DNA from: Mycobacterium syngnathidarum
GTDB taxonomy: Bacteria; Actinomycetota; Actinomycetes; Mycobacteriales; Mycobacteriaceae
Length of the DNA: 64,000 nt
NCBI RefSeq assembly: GCF_001942625.1
Contig: NZ_MLCL01000054.1
Coordinates: 15,540 to 79,539, forward strand
Direction of reading: 5' to 3'
Both the position numbers and the translations under genes were made by a program. Every line of letters begins with the position of its first letter. Positions within the stretch are counted from its first letter, which is position 1. The notes under the pieces are model-generated. The model was not told the DNA's origin, made no database searches, and saw only the letters and a list, made by a program, of their open reading frames with translations. Positions 24,935 to 34,545 of this stretch are shown piece after piece.

Positions 24935-25951
24935 GTGTACGTCGATGCGATGACCGTTCCGCAACCGCTGGCAAAAGTCGGTGAGCTTGCCCGCAGCGCC
25001 CAGTCCGCCGGATTCTCCGGGCTCCTGCTCACCGAGACGGGCCGCACCGCGTATCTGAACGCGGCGGTGGCTTCTCAGGCCGCTCCCGGCCTGGAGCTCT
25101 CGACCGGTGTCGCCGTCGCGTTTCCACGCAGCCCGTTCATCACCGCGGCGTCAGCCTGGGAACTCCAGGAAGCAACCGGAGGCAGGTTCCGGCTCGGTAT
25201 CGGCACCCAGGTCCGTACCCACGTGGTCCGGCGCTACGGGATGCCCTTCGAACACCCCGGACCGCGCCTGCGCGACTACGTGCTGGCCGTGAAGGCGTGT
25301 TTCACGGCTTTCCGAACCGGAACCCTCGATCATCACGGCGACTTCTACAACCTCGACTTCATCACGCCCCAGTGGAGTCCCGGCCCGATCGATGCGCCCG
25401 ATCCCAAAGTGGACATCGCGGCCGTGAATCCGTGGATGCTGCGCATGGCGGGCGAGGTGGCCGACGGGGTGCACATCCACCCGATCGGCGAGCCGGGCTA
25501 CATCGCTCGCCACGTAATGCCCAATATTGCCGCTGGAGCGGCCAGGGCGGGCCGCGCCCCTGCCGACATCGCCAAGATCGTGCCGGTCATGACGATCGTC
25601 GGCGACACGGACGAAGAACGCGCCCACGAGCGCGAGTTGGTGCGGGCCAGCATGAGTTTCTACGGGAGTACGCCGAACTACGCGTTCATCTGGGACGAGG
25701 CCGGCTTCGACGGCACCACGGCCCGGCTGCGGGAGAAACAGAAAGCCGGTGACATCGCAGGCATGGCCGCACAGATCACCGACGACCACATCGCCGCGTT
25801 CGCCACCGAATCGACGTGGGACGGATTGGCTGAGGCGCTGATCGACAAATACGCCGGGATCGCCACCCGGCTGGTGCTCTACAACGCGCTGGGCGGCGCC
25901 GAACGCTTCGAACGCTACGGCGAGATCGCGAAACGGCTGTCGACGAGGTGA
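24935..25951 (+). CDS. LLM-class F420-dependent oxidoreductase, TIGR03617-like
   Basis: About 338 residues. YVDAMTVPQPLAKVGELARS at the start, SGLLLTETGRTAYLNAAVAS, then LELSTGVAVAFPRSPFITA, GGRFRLGIGTQVRTHVVRRY and WMLRMAGEVADGVHIHPIGE are the luciferase-like barrel motifs of the group. GTG 24935 gives the family's usual beginning; GTG 24881 is in frame but adds an unusual head. Divergent from the LysM-esterase gene. Confidence 0.88.
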   Translation: MYVDAMTVPQPLAKVGELARSAQSAGFSGLLLTETGRTAYLNAAVASQAAPGLELSTGVAVAFPRSPFITAASAWELQEATGGRFRLGIGTQVRTHVVRRYGMPFEHPGPRLRDYVLAVKACFTAFRTGTLDHHGDFYNLDFITPQWSPGPIDAPDPKVDIAAVNPWMLRMAGEVADGVHIHPIGEPGYIARHVMPNIAAGAARAGRAPADIAKIVPVMTIVGDTDEERAHERELVRASMSFYGSTPNYAFIWDEAGFDGTTARLREKQKAGDIAGMAAQITDDHIAAFATESTWDGLAEALIDKYAGIATRLVLYNALGGAERFERYGEIAKRLSTR

Positions 25952-25970
25952 AGCGCACATTACCCGCGCT

Positions 25971-26004
25971 GTAGCATTCTGCTACGCTGGTTTCAGACTG
26001 CTAC
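25971..26004 (+). promoter_or_regulatory. Operator-like repeats before the ParD-like gene
   Basis: GTAGC-attct-GCTAC (25971-25985) is an exact dyad and TGCTAC recurs at 25999-26004, 19 bp further. An AACGGAGG ribosome-binding site follows. Suggests autoregulation by the antitoxin. Confidence 0.5.
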
Positions 26005-26018
26005 AACGGAGGTCTGCC

Positions 26019-26408
26019 ATGACCGAAACCGCAGATCGGGTTACCCGGTTCGCCGCTGATCTCATGGATAGCGCGGCCGCCGAAGGCGCGCGTCAGAGCC
26101 GGTCAGCCAAACAGCAGCTCGACCATTGGGCTCGCGTGGGCCGGGCGGTGTCGAGCCAACACAGTGCGGCACGCCGCAAGGTGGAGTCCGCGTTGGCAGG
26201 CGATCTGCCCCTGCGCGATTTGACGACCGAGGAAGGCACGGTTTTCGACGCCGAGATCGCCGCCTCCATCGAGGAAAGCCTGGCGCGCGCTGACTATGGC
26301 AAAACGCTGGCCGGACGCGGGATCACCACGGTGGCGCTCGACGCAAACGGCGAGATCGTGCAGTACCGCCCCGACGGCAGCACTGCGGTGCTGGCACACA
26401 AAGCGTGA
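26019..26408 (+). CDS. ParD-like antitoxin
   Basis: 129 residues. DRVTRFAADLMDSAAAEGAR then QSRSAKQQLDHWARVGRAVS matches the ParD-like antitoxin family (PF11903 type), in which an RHH-like N-terminus precedes a helical tail. GKTLAGRGITTVALDANGEI is the typical C-terminal segment. The next gene is a zeta-toxin-like kinase 37 bp downstream, so the two form a putative toxin-antitoxin pair. Confidence 0.8.
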   Translation: MTETADRVTRFAADLMDSAAAEGARQSRSAKQQLDHWARVGRAVSSQHSAARRKVESALAGDLPLRDLTTEEGTVFDAEIAASIEESLARADYGKTLAGRGITTVALDANGEIVQYRPDGSTAVLAHKA

Positions 26409-26445
26409 TCGTGGCCGGCACTGACGTGGGCCGTATCACCGCGCG

Positions 26446-27024
26446 GTGAAACGCCTCGATCTCGTCGTCGGCTGCAACGGTGCCGGCAAGTCCACCTTCG
26501 TCGAGCTCACCCTCTCGCCTCTGCTGCCCGGCAGCCCGTTCGTCAACGCAGACGAAATCGCCAAGCGGCGTTGGCCCGAAGACCCGGCCCCGCACTCATA
26601 TGAAGCGGCATTGGTCGCGGCCGAAACCCGAGCCAAACTCATCGAACTCGGTGAGTCGTTCATCGCCGAGACCGTGTTCTCCCACCCCTCCAAACTCGAC
26701 CTCATCGACATGGCACACCGTGCCGGCTACACGGTGGTCCTGCACTGCATCCTCATCCCCGAAGAACTTGCCGTGCAGCGCGTGCGCCACCGGGTTTCAG
26801 CGGGCGGCCACGACGTACCCGAAGCCAAGATCCGGGAACGGTACCAACGACTTTGGGATCTGGTCGCCGTCGCCGCGATGCGTGCGGATGCCGCAACGTT
26901 CTACGACAACAGCACCATCCGAGGCCCCCGCATCGTCGCCCAGACAACGGGCGGGTACGTCATCGGGTCACCCAACTGGCCGAAATGGGCAGCGGCGGTG
27001 CTCATTTCCCACTGGACCGAGTAA
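26446..27024 (+). CDS. Zeta-toxin family P-loop kinase
   Basis: 192 residues. Walker A VGCNGAGKSTFVE (about 8-20), then FVNADEIAKRRWPED, where Asp/Glu fit the catalytic base region, FIAETVFSHPSKLDLIDMAH, and the LID Arg region RVRHRVSAGGHDVPEAKIRE with RYQRL. Zeta toxins phosphorylate UDP-N-acetyl sugars and block wall synthesis; chromosomal homologues may act on other substrates. GTG 26446. Partner is the ParD-like gene rather than a classical epsilon antitoxin. Confidence 0.85.
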   Translation: MKRLDLVVGCNGAGKSTFVELTLSPLLPGSPFVNADEIAKRRWPEDPAPHSYEAALVAAETRAKLIELGESFIAETVFSHPSKLDLIDMAHRAGYTVVLHCILIPEELAVQRVRHRVSAGGHDVPEAKIRERYQRLWDLVAVAAMRADAATFYDNSTIRGPRIVAQTTGGYVIGSPNWPKWAAAVLISHWTE

Positions 27025-27043
27025 CCGCCGGCGGTTACTCGCC

Positions 27044-27547
<504 letters not shown>

Positions 27548-28186
27548 ATGAATTCCTTTCGCGTGCCTTCCTCCGTTGCGCTCGTGGCCTGTGCCGCGTC
27601 GTTGACCATGGCCCTCGCCGCGTGCGGGTCCGACACCGAAACCTCCTCGGCCACGTCCTCGTCGAGCACACCGTCGGTCGCCGATGTCCTCACCCCCTCC
27701 ATCGCCGAGACCGCAACCGAGGCCGCCACCTGCCCGACCGCGGCGCCGCAGGATGCGGGGGCCCCTGAATGGACGACGTCCGGGGCGACCGGCAGCATCG
27801 AGGTCACCGGCTCCACTGACACCGCGGCGCCTGCGGTCAAGGTGAACGGGCCGTTCAGCGTGGCCGAGACCCAGGTGCATACCCTCAAGGCCGGTGACGG
27901 ACCCGTCGTCGCGCCGACGGCCAACGTCACGGTCTGCTACATGGGTGTCAACGGACGCGACGGATCGGTCTTCGACAGCAGCTACCAGCGTGGCGAGACG
28001 GTCGACTTCCCGCTCGACGGCGTCGTCCCCGGCTTCCAGAAGGCAATCTCGGGACAGAAGGTCGGCTCCACGGTGGGGGTCGCGGTGGCCTCGGCCGACG
28101 GTTATCCCCAGGGCCAGCCCGCCGCCGGAATCCAGCCCGGTGACACGTTGATCTTCGCGATCAAGATTCTCGACGCCCAGCAATAG
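27548..28186 (+). CDS. FKBP-type peptidyl-prolyl isomerase lipoprotein
   Basis: 212 residues. Signal peptide with lipobox TMALAACGSD, then a Ser/Thr/Ala-rich spacer (about 28-105) and an FKBP domain: VTVCYMGVNGRDGSVFDSSY, FPLDGVVPGFQKAISGQKVG, QPAAGIQPGDTLIFAIKIL. It should catalyse prolyl isomerisation on the outer side of the membrane. ATG 27548; a longer open frame exists upstream through the zeta toxin gene but codes nothing sensible. Confidence 0.9.
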   Translation: MNSFRVPSSVALVACAASLTMALAACGSDTETSSATSSSSTPSVADVLTPSIAETATEAATCPTAAPQDAGAPEWTTSGATGSIEVTGSTDTAAPAVKVNGPFSVAETQVHTLKAGDGPVVAPTANVTVCYMGVNGRDGSVFDSSYQRGETVDFPLDGVVPGFQKAISGQKVGSTVGVAVASADGYPQGQPAAGIQPGDTLIFAIKILDAQQ

Positions 28187-28235
28187 ACACACACCGTCCG
28201 CCCGGCGCCCGGTGTCCGCTTGCAACAATGCTCAC

Positions 28236-28841
28236 ATGGTCGAGCGCAGTATCTGGATGCAAAAGGTCGCAGCCGATCCCGGGCACTCGCACTGGTACAT
28301 CGAACGCTTTCGTGCCATGGCGCGCGCCGGTGAGGATCTGGCCGGTGAAGCTCGACTGGTGGACGCGATGGCACCGCGCGGTGCCCGCATCCTGGACGCC
28401 GGCTGCGGGCCCGGGCGGGTGGGCGGATACCTGGCCGGCGTCGGCCACCAGGTGGTCGGCGTCGACGTGGACCCCGCGCTGATCGAGGCAGCCGAGAACG
28501 ACCACCCCGGTCCTCGCTGGCTCGTCGGCGACCTCGCTGAACTCGACCTACCGGCGCGGGGTATAGCCGACCCCTTCGACATCATCGTGTCGGCCGGCAA
28601 CGTGATGACCTTCCTCGCCCCGAGCACCCGGGTCCAGGTGCTGACCCATCTGCGTGCTCACCTGGCCGACGGCGGCCGCGCGGTGATCGGATTCGGGGCC
28701 GGCCGCGAATACGGGTTCGGCCAGTTCCTCGATGACGCGGCAACGGCCGGATTCGCCCGGGATCTGTTGCTGTCCACATGGGATCTGCGGCCCTTCACCG
28801 AAGATTCGGACTTCCTCGTCGCGATTCTGCGACCCGCCTAG
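28236..28841 (+). CDS. Class I SAM-dependent methyltransferase
   Basis: 201 residues. SAM motif I ILDAGCGPGRVGGYLAGVGH with the acidic residue in GVDVDPALIEAAE, then WLVGDLAELDL and DPFDIIVSAGNVMTFL. Substrate unknown. ATG at 28236; 49 bp after the FKBP gene on the same strand. Confidence 0.9.
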   Translation: MVERSIWMQKVAADPGHSHWYIERFRAMARAGEDLAGEARLVDAMAPRGARILDAGCGPGRVGGYLAGVGHQVVGVDVDPALIEAAENDHPGPRWLVGDLAELDLPARGIADPFDIIVSAGNVMTFLAPSTRVQVLTHLRAHLADGGRAVIGFGAGREYGFGQFLDDAATAGFARDLLLSTWDLRPFTEDSDFLVAILRPA

Positions 28842-28911
28842 CACGCGACTATTGCCACGGGCCTCCCCCAGATCTACTATCGCCTGTAGTACAACGATCC
28901 CGGGGGCTCGT

Positions 28912-29328
28912 ATGACAGCACCGACAATCGTTCAGGCACAACGCTTTCTGCGCCTGACCGGATGGGCTTTTCTGGCCGGCTGGGGATTGCATGTGATCGA
29001 TCACCTGCTACGCGGGATGTCGGCATCGCCGATGTTCGTCATGGTCGGCGGCATGATCCAGGGCGTGATCGTCATCATCGCGATCACCTGGACCCTGCGC
29101 GGACATCCCCGGGCGCCCGATCTCGCGATCTTCACCGGTGTCGGCAGTGCCGTCGTGTTCACCTACGCGCATCTGCTGCCGAATCTCTGGCCGGAATTCC
29201 AGGACAGCTATCTGAGCGGCCCCCGCATCAATGTCACCTGGTTCTCCTGGGTGACAGCCCTTTCCGAGATCGGTACCGGCCTGTTGTTCGCCTATGCGGG
29301 CATGCGGGCGAAGCGGGCTGCGACCTAG
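28912..29328 (+). CDS. Small membrane protein, four helices, unknown
   Basis: 138 residues with four hydrophobic segments (about 12-30, 38-60, 68-90, 108-128), including VGGMIQGVIVIIAITWTL. A His in WGLHVIDHLLRG lies in helix 1. No family named with confidence. ATG 28912. Confidence 0.7.
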   Translation: MTAPTIVQAQRFLRLTGWAFLAGWGLHVIDHLLRGMSASPMFVMVGGMIQGVIVIIAITWTLRGHPRAPDLAIFTGVGSAVVFTYAHLLPNLWPEFQDSYLSGPRINVTWFSWVTALSEIGTGLLFAYAGMRAKRAAT

Positions 29329-29356
29329 GTCCGGATTCTGCGGGTAACGTCGGCTG

Positions 29357-30712
29357 ATGGGATTGGTGTACTCCAGCATCGTCGATGCCCCGCAAGAAGA
29401 CGTCTTCGCCTGGCACAGCCGCCCGGGTGCATTCGCCCGGCTCTCGCCGCCCTGGCAAGCCATGAAGCTCACAGCCGAGGCCGCCTCGTTGCGTGACGGC
29501 CGTGCCGAACTCGCAATCCCCGGCGGGCTGCGGTGGGTGGCTCAGCACCAAGCCGACGCCTACGACCCGCCACGGCGCTTCGTCGACCAGATCGCCCGCG
29601 GCGGGCCGGCGTCGCTGCCCGCGGCACTGGCCGTGCGTTGGAAGCACATTCACGATTTCGAAGCGATCGACGCCACGCACACCCGGATGACCGACCGCGT
29701 CGAGACGCCGGTGCCCGGCCGTTTCCTGCGCCCGATGTTCGCCTACCGTCACCGCCAGCTCGCCGCCGACCTCGCGGCCCACCAGCAGGCCCGCGCCCAG
29801 GGGCTGACGCCGTTGACGATCGCGATCACCGGGGCCTCCGGGCTGGTCGGTTCGGCATTGACCGCGTTCCTCAGCACCGGGGGCCATCGGGTCATCCGGC
29901 TGGTACGGCACCCGACAACCGAACCTGATGAACGGCACTGGAATCCGGCTGACCCCGACCCGGAACTGTTCGCCGGGGTGGATGCCTTCATCCACTTGGC
30001 CGGTGCGTCGATCGCGGGCCGGTTCACCGAAGGGCACCGCCGTGCAATTCGCGACAGCCGCATCGATCCGACCCGGCGCTTGGCCGAATTGGTTGCCGCC
30101 ACCGGACCGCGCGTGGTAGTCAGCGCGTCGGCCGTCGGCATCTACGGATACGACCGCGGCGATGAGCTTCTCACCGAGACCAGCGAGCGCGGCGACGGCT
30201 TCCTGGCCGACGTGGTGGCGGACTGGGAGAACGCGCTGGCCCCGGCTGAACGATCAGGCACTCGAGTGGTGCGCATTCGCACCGGAATCGTCCAGTCCCC
30301 GAGCGGCGGAACGCTACGGCTGCTGCGGCCACTGTTCGCCGCCGGACTCGGCGGCCGCATCGGCGACGGGCAGCAGTGGTTGCCCTGGATCGGTATCGAT
30401 GACCTCGTAGACATCTACCACCGGGCATTGTGGGACACGCAGCTGTTCGGCCCGGTCAACGCAGTGGCTCCGGAACCTGTGCGCAACGCTGACTACACCG
30501 ACACGCTAGGCCAGGTTCTGCACCGCCCGACGATTCTGCCGGTGCCCACTGTGGGGCCGCGGCTGCTGCTGGGCGACCAGGGTGCCCGCGAACTGGCATG
30601 CGCCAGCCAGCGGGTGATGCCCGGGGTCTTGACCGCCGCCGATCACAGATTCCGCCATCCGCAGCTGGATCAGGCGCTGCGCCACGTCTTGGGACACCCG
30701 GCTACGGCGTAG
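29357..30712 (+). CDS. TIGR01777 epimerase with N-terminal SRPBCC-like domain
   Basis: 451 residues in two parts. Residues 1-150 form an SRPBCC/START-like ligand domain (GLVYSSIVDAPQEDVFAWHS, RMTDRVETPVPGRF). Residues 155-450 are an SDR-type NAD(P) enzyme (ITGASGLVGSALTAFLSTGG, FIHLAGASIAGRF, VVVSASAVGIYGY, WLPWIGIDDLVDIYHRAL), the YfcH/SDR39U1 group. The fusion is known in actinobacteria. Its 3' end overlaps the convergent gene by 11 bp. Confidence 0.9.
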   Translation: MGLVYSSIVDAPQEDVFAWHSRPGAFARLSPPWQAMKLTAEAASLRDGRAELAIPGGLRWVAQHQADAYDPPRRFVDQIARGGPASLPAALAVRWKHIHDFEAIDATHTRMTDRVETPVPGRFLRPMFAYRHRQLAADLAAHQQARAQGLTPLTIAITGASGLVGSALTAFLSTGGHRVIRLVRHPTTEPDERHWNPADPDPELFAGVDAFIHLAGASIAGRFTEGHRRAIRDSRIDPTRRLAELVAATGPRVVVSASAVGIYGYDRGDELLTETSERGDGFLADVVADWENALAPAERSGTRVVRIRTGIVQSPSGGTLRLLRPLFAAGLGGRIGDGQQWLPWIGIDDLVDIYHRALWDTQLFGPVNAVAPEPVRNADYTDTLGQVLHRPTILPVPTVGPRLLLGDQGARELACASQRVMPGVLTAADHRFRHPQLDQALRHVLGHPATA

Positions 30713-31259
30713 GAACTACCGGCGGCGCGGCCGGCTGCTGTCCCGGCGAGTTGTACTCGTATCCCGGCGGAGGTGGGCCGTCGAGCGAGTAGTACCCGGG
30801 TGGCAGCGGAGGGCCGGCCGGCCCGCTACCGGGTGCAGGCTCGGTGACCGGAGTCTCCGAGCCCGGAGCGTTGATCGATTTGTATCCGGGCGGCAATGGC
30901 GGTGCCGGACCCGCGCCGGGAGGCGGTGCGACACCATCGGGTGCTCCCCCGCCGCCCTGGAAACCGTACGGGTCATGAGCTTGGTGCCACAGATCCCGCA
31001 GGGTGCCCACCGGTCCCGATCCGTACTGCCCCGAGCCGTACACAGGGTTGGCGATCTCGGGAACCTGCGGAGGGCCGGCCGGTGCGGGCGGAGGGGGCGC
31101 CGCCAGCGCGGGATCCGCCGGTGCAGGCGCTGGATCAGGCACGACGGGGTCTGCCATGGCCTGGCCGGCCCCGACCAGCACGGCGCCCGCGGCGGTCAGG
31201 CCGGCGATCGCGAGCTTCGCCGCGTGAACGGCGAGCGTGGCGCGCTGCGCTTCGGTCAT
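30702..31259 (-). CDS. Secreted proline-rich protein
   Basis: 185 residues. N-terminal hydrophobic segment LAIAGLTAAGAVLVGAGQAM with cleavage after AMA; the rest is about one third Pro with Gly/Ala. The unit LPPGY(K/Y)S occurs twice and PPPGYEY once near the C-terminus. No enzyme motif; probable envelope protein. Overlaps the epimerase end. Confidence 0.75.
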   Translation of the reverse strand: MTEAQRATLAVHAAKLAIAGLTAAGAVLVGAGQAMADPVVPDPAPAPADPALAAPPPPAPAGPPQVPEIANPVYGSGQYGSGPVGTLRDLWHQAHDPYGFQGGGGAPDGVAPPPGAGPAPPLPPGYKSINAPGSETPVTEPAPGSGPAGPPLPPGYYSLDGPPPPGYEYNSPGQQPAAPPVVPTP

Positions 31260-31357
31260 CTATCCGGCGGTCCTCTCTCGGTCGGTCCGTGCATCGTCGC
31301 ACACCGCCCTCAGTACGCGCTGGGTTGGAACGGCGCCGGCAGGTGCGATCGTTGCGG

Positions 31358-32710
31358 TCAGCAATCGCCGGCCTTCGGCGGCGCGTCCGACGATGGCGGC
31401 GTGAGCGCATCCCAGGTGGTCCACGTATAGCGCTGCTCGGGAAGGCCCGTCGCGCCGAGCATGAAGGCCCGGTGCGCACGCCGGGCCCGCGCGATGGTGC
31501 CCAGCCAGGTGGTCACGGTGCTGATCCGGTTGCGGATCCCGGTCAGAAACGCGATGTGGAGGACGCCCCATGCCAGCCAGCCGAAAACTCCGGCGATTTT
31601 GACCGGGCCGACTTGCAGAAGGGCCTGCCCCCGAGCGATGTACGCCGCGGAACCAAGGTCGCGGTAGCGGAACGGTTTTCGAGGTTTACCGGCCAGTTCC
31701 CGACGTATGCACGAGGCGACGTGCAGCCCGCCCTGCATCGCGTTCTCGGCGACACCGGGCAAATTCTCGCGGCCGGCGAGGTCTCCGATCACGAACACTT
31801 CGGGATAGCCGGCGACCGAAAGATCAGGCCCCACAGCGATTCTCCCACGCCGATCCGATTCCGCACCCAGAACCTGCGCGAGGTGCCGGGCGAAGGGCAC
31901 GGCCTCGACACCTGCCGTCCACAACACGGTGCGGGCCACGTACTGCTCGTCGGGACCACCGGCCTTGGGGCTCACGGTCACCCCATCGCGGTTGACGTCG
32001 GTCACGTGCACGCCCATGTGGAGCTCCACACCCAGCCGCTGCAACGACCGAGTCGCCTTGTCTCCCAGCTCGGAACAGAAAGCCTTCAACACCCGCTCAC
32101 CGCCGTCGAACAACAGCACCCGGGCTTCCTCGGGCTCGATGCTGTGGAACTCATGAGCCAAGGTGCGGGTTGCCATCTCCCGGATCTGCCCGGCCAACTC
32201 CACCCCGGTGGGGCCGCCACCGGCGACAGCGAACGTCAGCCATCCGTCACGCTCGGGGCCGGGCGGCAACGTCTCGGCGATCTCGAAGGCGGTGAACACC
32301 CGCTGCCGAATATGGGCCGCGTCGTCCAGGGTCTTCATCCCCGGGGCCCACTGCGCGAAATGCTCTTTGCCGAAATAAGACTGTCGCATTCCCGCGGCCA
32401 CGACGAGCACGTCGTAGTCGATGGTGAACGTCGTCTCGTCCGGCCGACGGGCAGTCAACTGGCGCAGCTGCGGGTCGATGTCGACCGCTTCGCCGAGCAG
32501 CGTGGTGACATTGCGGTGACGCTCGAACTCCTCGCGCAGCGGACGGCTGATCTGCCCGAAGCTCAGCGTTCCGGTGGCGCACTGATAGAGCAGGGGCTGG
32601 AACAGATGTCCCGCCGCGCGATCCAGCAGCGTCACGTCGACGTCGGTCCCGCCCAGTCGGCGCGCGCAGAACAGACCGCCGAATCCCCCACCGATGATCA
32701 ACACCCTCAT
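31358..32710 (-). CDS. ndh: Type II NADH dehydrogenase-like flavoprotein
   Basis: 450 residues. FAD site MRVLIIGGGFGGLFCARRLG at the very start, HLFQPLLYQCATGTLS, NAD site FAVAGGGPTGVELAGQIREM, FVIGDLAGRENLPGVAENAM, and a C-terminal membrane-binding helix pair (GVFGWLAWGVLHIAFLTGIR). This order is that of NDH-2, which passes electrons from NADH to menaquinone. ATG 32710 starts exactly at the FAD motif; the frame is open upstream but overlaps the sigma factor gene. Confidence 0.9.
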   Translation of the reverse strand: MRVLIIGGGFGGLFCARRLGGTDVDVTLLDRAAGHLFQPLLYQCATGTLSFGQISRPLREEFERHRNVTTLLGEAVDIDPQLRQLTARRPDETTFTIDYDVLVVAAGMRQSYFGKEHFAQWAPGMKTLDDAAHIRQRVFTAFEIAETLPPGPERDGWLTFAVAGGGPTGVELAGQIREMATRTLAHEFHSIEPEEARVLLFDGGERVLKAFCSELGDKATRSLQRLGVELHMGVHVTDVNRDGVTVSPKAGGPDEQYVARTVLWTAGVEAVPFARHLAQVLGAESDRRGRIAVGPDLSVAGYPEVFVIGDLAGRENLPGVAENAMQGGLHVASCIRRELAGKPRKPFRYRDLGSAAYIARGQALLQVGPVKIAGVFGWLAWGVLHIAFLTGIRNRISTVTTWLGTIARARRAHRAFMLGATGLPEQRYTWTTWDALTPPSSDAPPKAGDC

Positions 32711-32735
32711 CCGACTGTCGCCCACAACTAGGAGG

Positions 32736-33890
32736 TTAACCGTCCCGGCCCGGAATGCGACCGTGCAGCGCAGATGCGCGCAGGGTGAGGTGATTACGCT
32801 CGGCCAGCGTCTGCGCTTCGGCCGCCGCCTGCACGTAGAGGTGCGCGGCCGTGGAAATGTCTCCTGCGCGCTCGTGCAGATAGGCGGCCGCGGCGGTGTG
32901 GCGCGGCAACGCCGGGTCGAGTTCGGCGAGCGCAGCCAAACCTGCCTGCGGGCCATCGGCTTCACCGATGGCCACAGCGCGGTTGAGTCGGACCACCGGG
33001 CTGTCGGTGAGCGCGACGAGTTCGTCATACCACTCGACGATCTGCACCCAGTCGGTCTCCTCGGCGGACTGCGCGTCGGCGTGAAGCGCCGCCACCGCGG
33101 CCTGCGCCTGGTACTCGCCCAGCCGGTCGCGTGCCAGTGCCGCCTGCAGTACGGCCACACCTTCGGCGATGAGATCGCGCCGCCACAGTGTGCGGTCCTG
33201 CTCCGCCAGGGGAACCAGTGTCCCGTCGGCGCGAGTGCGCGCCGGGCGTCTGGCGTGATGCAACAGGAACAGTGCGAGCAGCCCGGCGACTTCCGGATCG
33301 TCGGTGATCCGGACCAGCTGGCGCGCCAACCGGATGGCCTCGGCGGCCAGGTCGATATCGCCGCTGTAGCCCTCGTTGAACACGAGGTACAGCACCCGCA
33401 ACACGGTGCTCGATTTCCCGGGCTGGTCCAGCCGTACGTCGGCCACCGTCCGCTTGGCCCGGCTGATCCGTTGAGCCATCGTTGATTCCGGCACGAGATA
33501 GGCCTGTGCGATCTGGCGGGTGGTCAGGCCACCGACCGCGCGCAACGTCAGTGCGACCGCCGAAGACGAGGACAGACTCGGGTGCGCGCACAGAAAGTAG
33601 AGCGCCAACGTGTCGTCGGTCGCCTGGGCGGGCCCCGCGGCCGGCGCCGCCGCGACCCGTGCCTCGCGGCCGCGCCGAGCCCCGTCTGATCGGGTGAAGT
33701 CGAGAAAACGCCGCCACGCCGTGGTGACCAGCCAGCCCTTGGGATCGTCGGGTTGCCGGTTGGGCCAGGTTTCCCAGGCGCGAACGACGGCTTCCTGCAC
33801 GGCGTCCTCGGCCGTGGCGAAGTCGGCCCCGCGGTGGACGAGGGCCGCCAGGACACCGGGGATGAGATCCCGGAACTGCTGCTCGTCCAC
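32736..33890 (-). CDS. ECF sigma factor with C-terminal TPR-like extension (DUF6596 / ECF42 type)
   Basis: 384 residues. Sigma-2 region: FATAEDAVQEAVVRAWETWP and PKGWLVTTAWRRFLDFTRSD. Sigma-4: LRAVGGLTTRQIAQAYLVPE, STMAQRISRAKRTV. The remainder (about 180-384) carries VLYLVFNEGY and helical repeats, as in ECF42 proteins, which need this extension rather than an anti-sigma factor. The YCII gene 14 bp upstream is the usual partner. GTG 33890 chosen. Confidence 0.9.
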   Translation of the reverse strand: MDEQQFRDLIPGVLAALVHRGADFATAEDAVQEAVVRAWETWPNRQPDDPKGWLVTTAWRRFLDFTRSDGARRGREARVAAAPAAGPAQATDDTLALYFLCAHPSLSSSSAVALTLRAVGGLTTRQIAQAYLVPESTMAQRISRAKRTVADVRLDQPGKSSTVLRVLYLVFNEGYSGDIDLAAEAIRLARQLVRITDDPEVAGLLALFLLHHARRPARTRADGTLVPLAEQDRTLWRRDLIAEGVAVLQAALARDRLGEYQAQAAVAALHADAQSAEETDWVQIVEWYDELVALTDSPVVRLNRAVAIGEADGPQAGLAALAELDPALPRHTAAAAYLHERAGDISTAAHLYVQAAAEAQTLAERNHLTLRASALHGRIPGRDG

Positions 33891-33904
33891 CGCGCCGGTG
33901 GCCC

Positions 33905-34312
33905 CTACTCGGTGACCGTCGGCTGCGCTCCCAGGAAGGGGCGCACCTCGAGCCACTCGTGGATCGGCTTACCGCCCGCGCCGGGCGCCGCCGACAGTTC
34001 TCCGGCCAGCTCAAGGGCGCGATCGTAAGAGTCGACGTCGACGATCATCCAACCCGCGATCAGGTCCTTGGTCTCGGCGAACGGGCCATCGGTGACGGGC
34101 GGTCTGCCGTCGCCGTCGTGGCGGACCCAGGCCCCCTCCGGGGCGAGGGCCTGGCTGTCGACGTATTCACCGCTGTCTTTCAGCCGGCCCGCGAAGTCGT
34201 TCATGTACTGGATGTGCGCCTGAATCTCGTCTGGTGTCCACCGATCCATGGGGACGTCGTTGACGGCCGCGGGCGCACCTCGGTAGTGCTTGAGAAACAG
34301 GTACTTGGCCAT
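33905..34312 (-). CDS. YCII-related (DGPF) protein
   Basis: 135 residues: MAKYLFLKHYRGAPAAV at the start and the diagnostic DGPFAETKDLIAGWMIVDVD. This DGPF domain nearly always accompanies ECF42 sigma factors and may act as an oxidative-stress or ligand sensor; the molecular role is not known. First gene of a two-gene operon with the sigma factor. Confidence 0.92.
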   Translation of the reverse strand: MAKYLFLKHYRGAPAAVNDVPMDRWTPDEIQAHIQYMNDFAGRLKDSGEYVDSQALAPEGAWVRHDGDGRPPVTDGPFAETKDLIAGWMIVDVDSYDRALELAGELSAAPGAGGKPIHEWLEVRPFLGAQPTVTE

Positions 34313-34395
34313 GTGATTCTCCCTTCAGATTCGCGACCCTAGTAGGTCGCTCACCCCTGGGACGGAGCCGACGTCGCGTTCTCGACACAAATACC

Positions 34396-34425
34396 GAAAT
34401 ATTTCTGGTCTCGTTGTCAGACCAG
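34396..34425. promoter_or_regulatory. Adjacent palindromes in a divergent region
   Basis: GAAATATTTC (34396-34405) is self-complementary and CTGGTCT (34405-34411) is mirrored by AGACCAG (34419-34425). They lie 85-110 bp upstream of the YCII/sigma operon and before the small secreted gene. Likely regulator sites; the binding protein is unknown. Confidence 0.45.
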
Positions 34426-34545
34426 GTCGTAGGGGTTCAGGATGGCGTATGACCCCGACGCGGACCTCAAGGGCGCGATCAATCACTTTGTTTGGCTAAG
34501 CTTCGGGTATCCAAGTTCTTCAGTCAAGCACCGAGGTGGAGATTC

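Noticed and set aside
32711..33160. N-terminal extension of the NDH-2 gene by 150 codons
   Set aside because: It would overlap the sigma factor gene in another frame, and the FAD motif begins precisely at the ATG at 32710.
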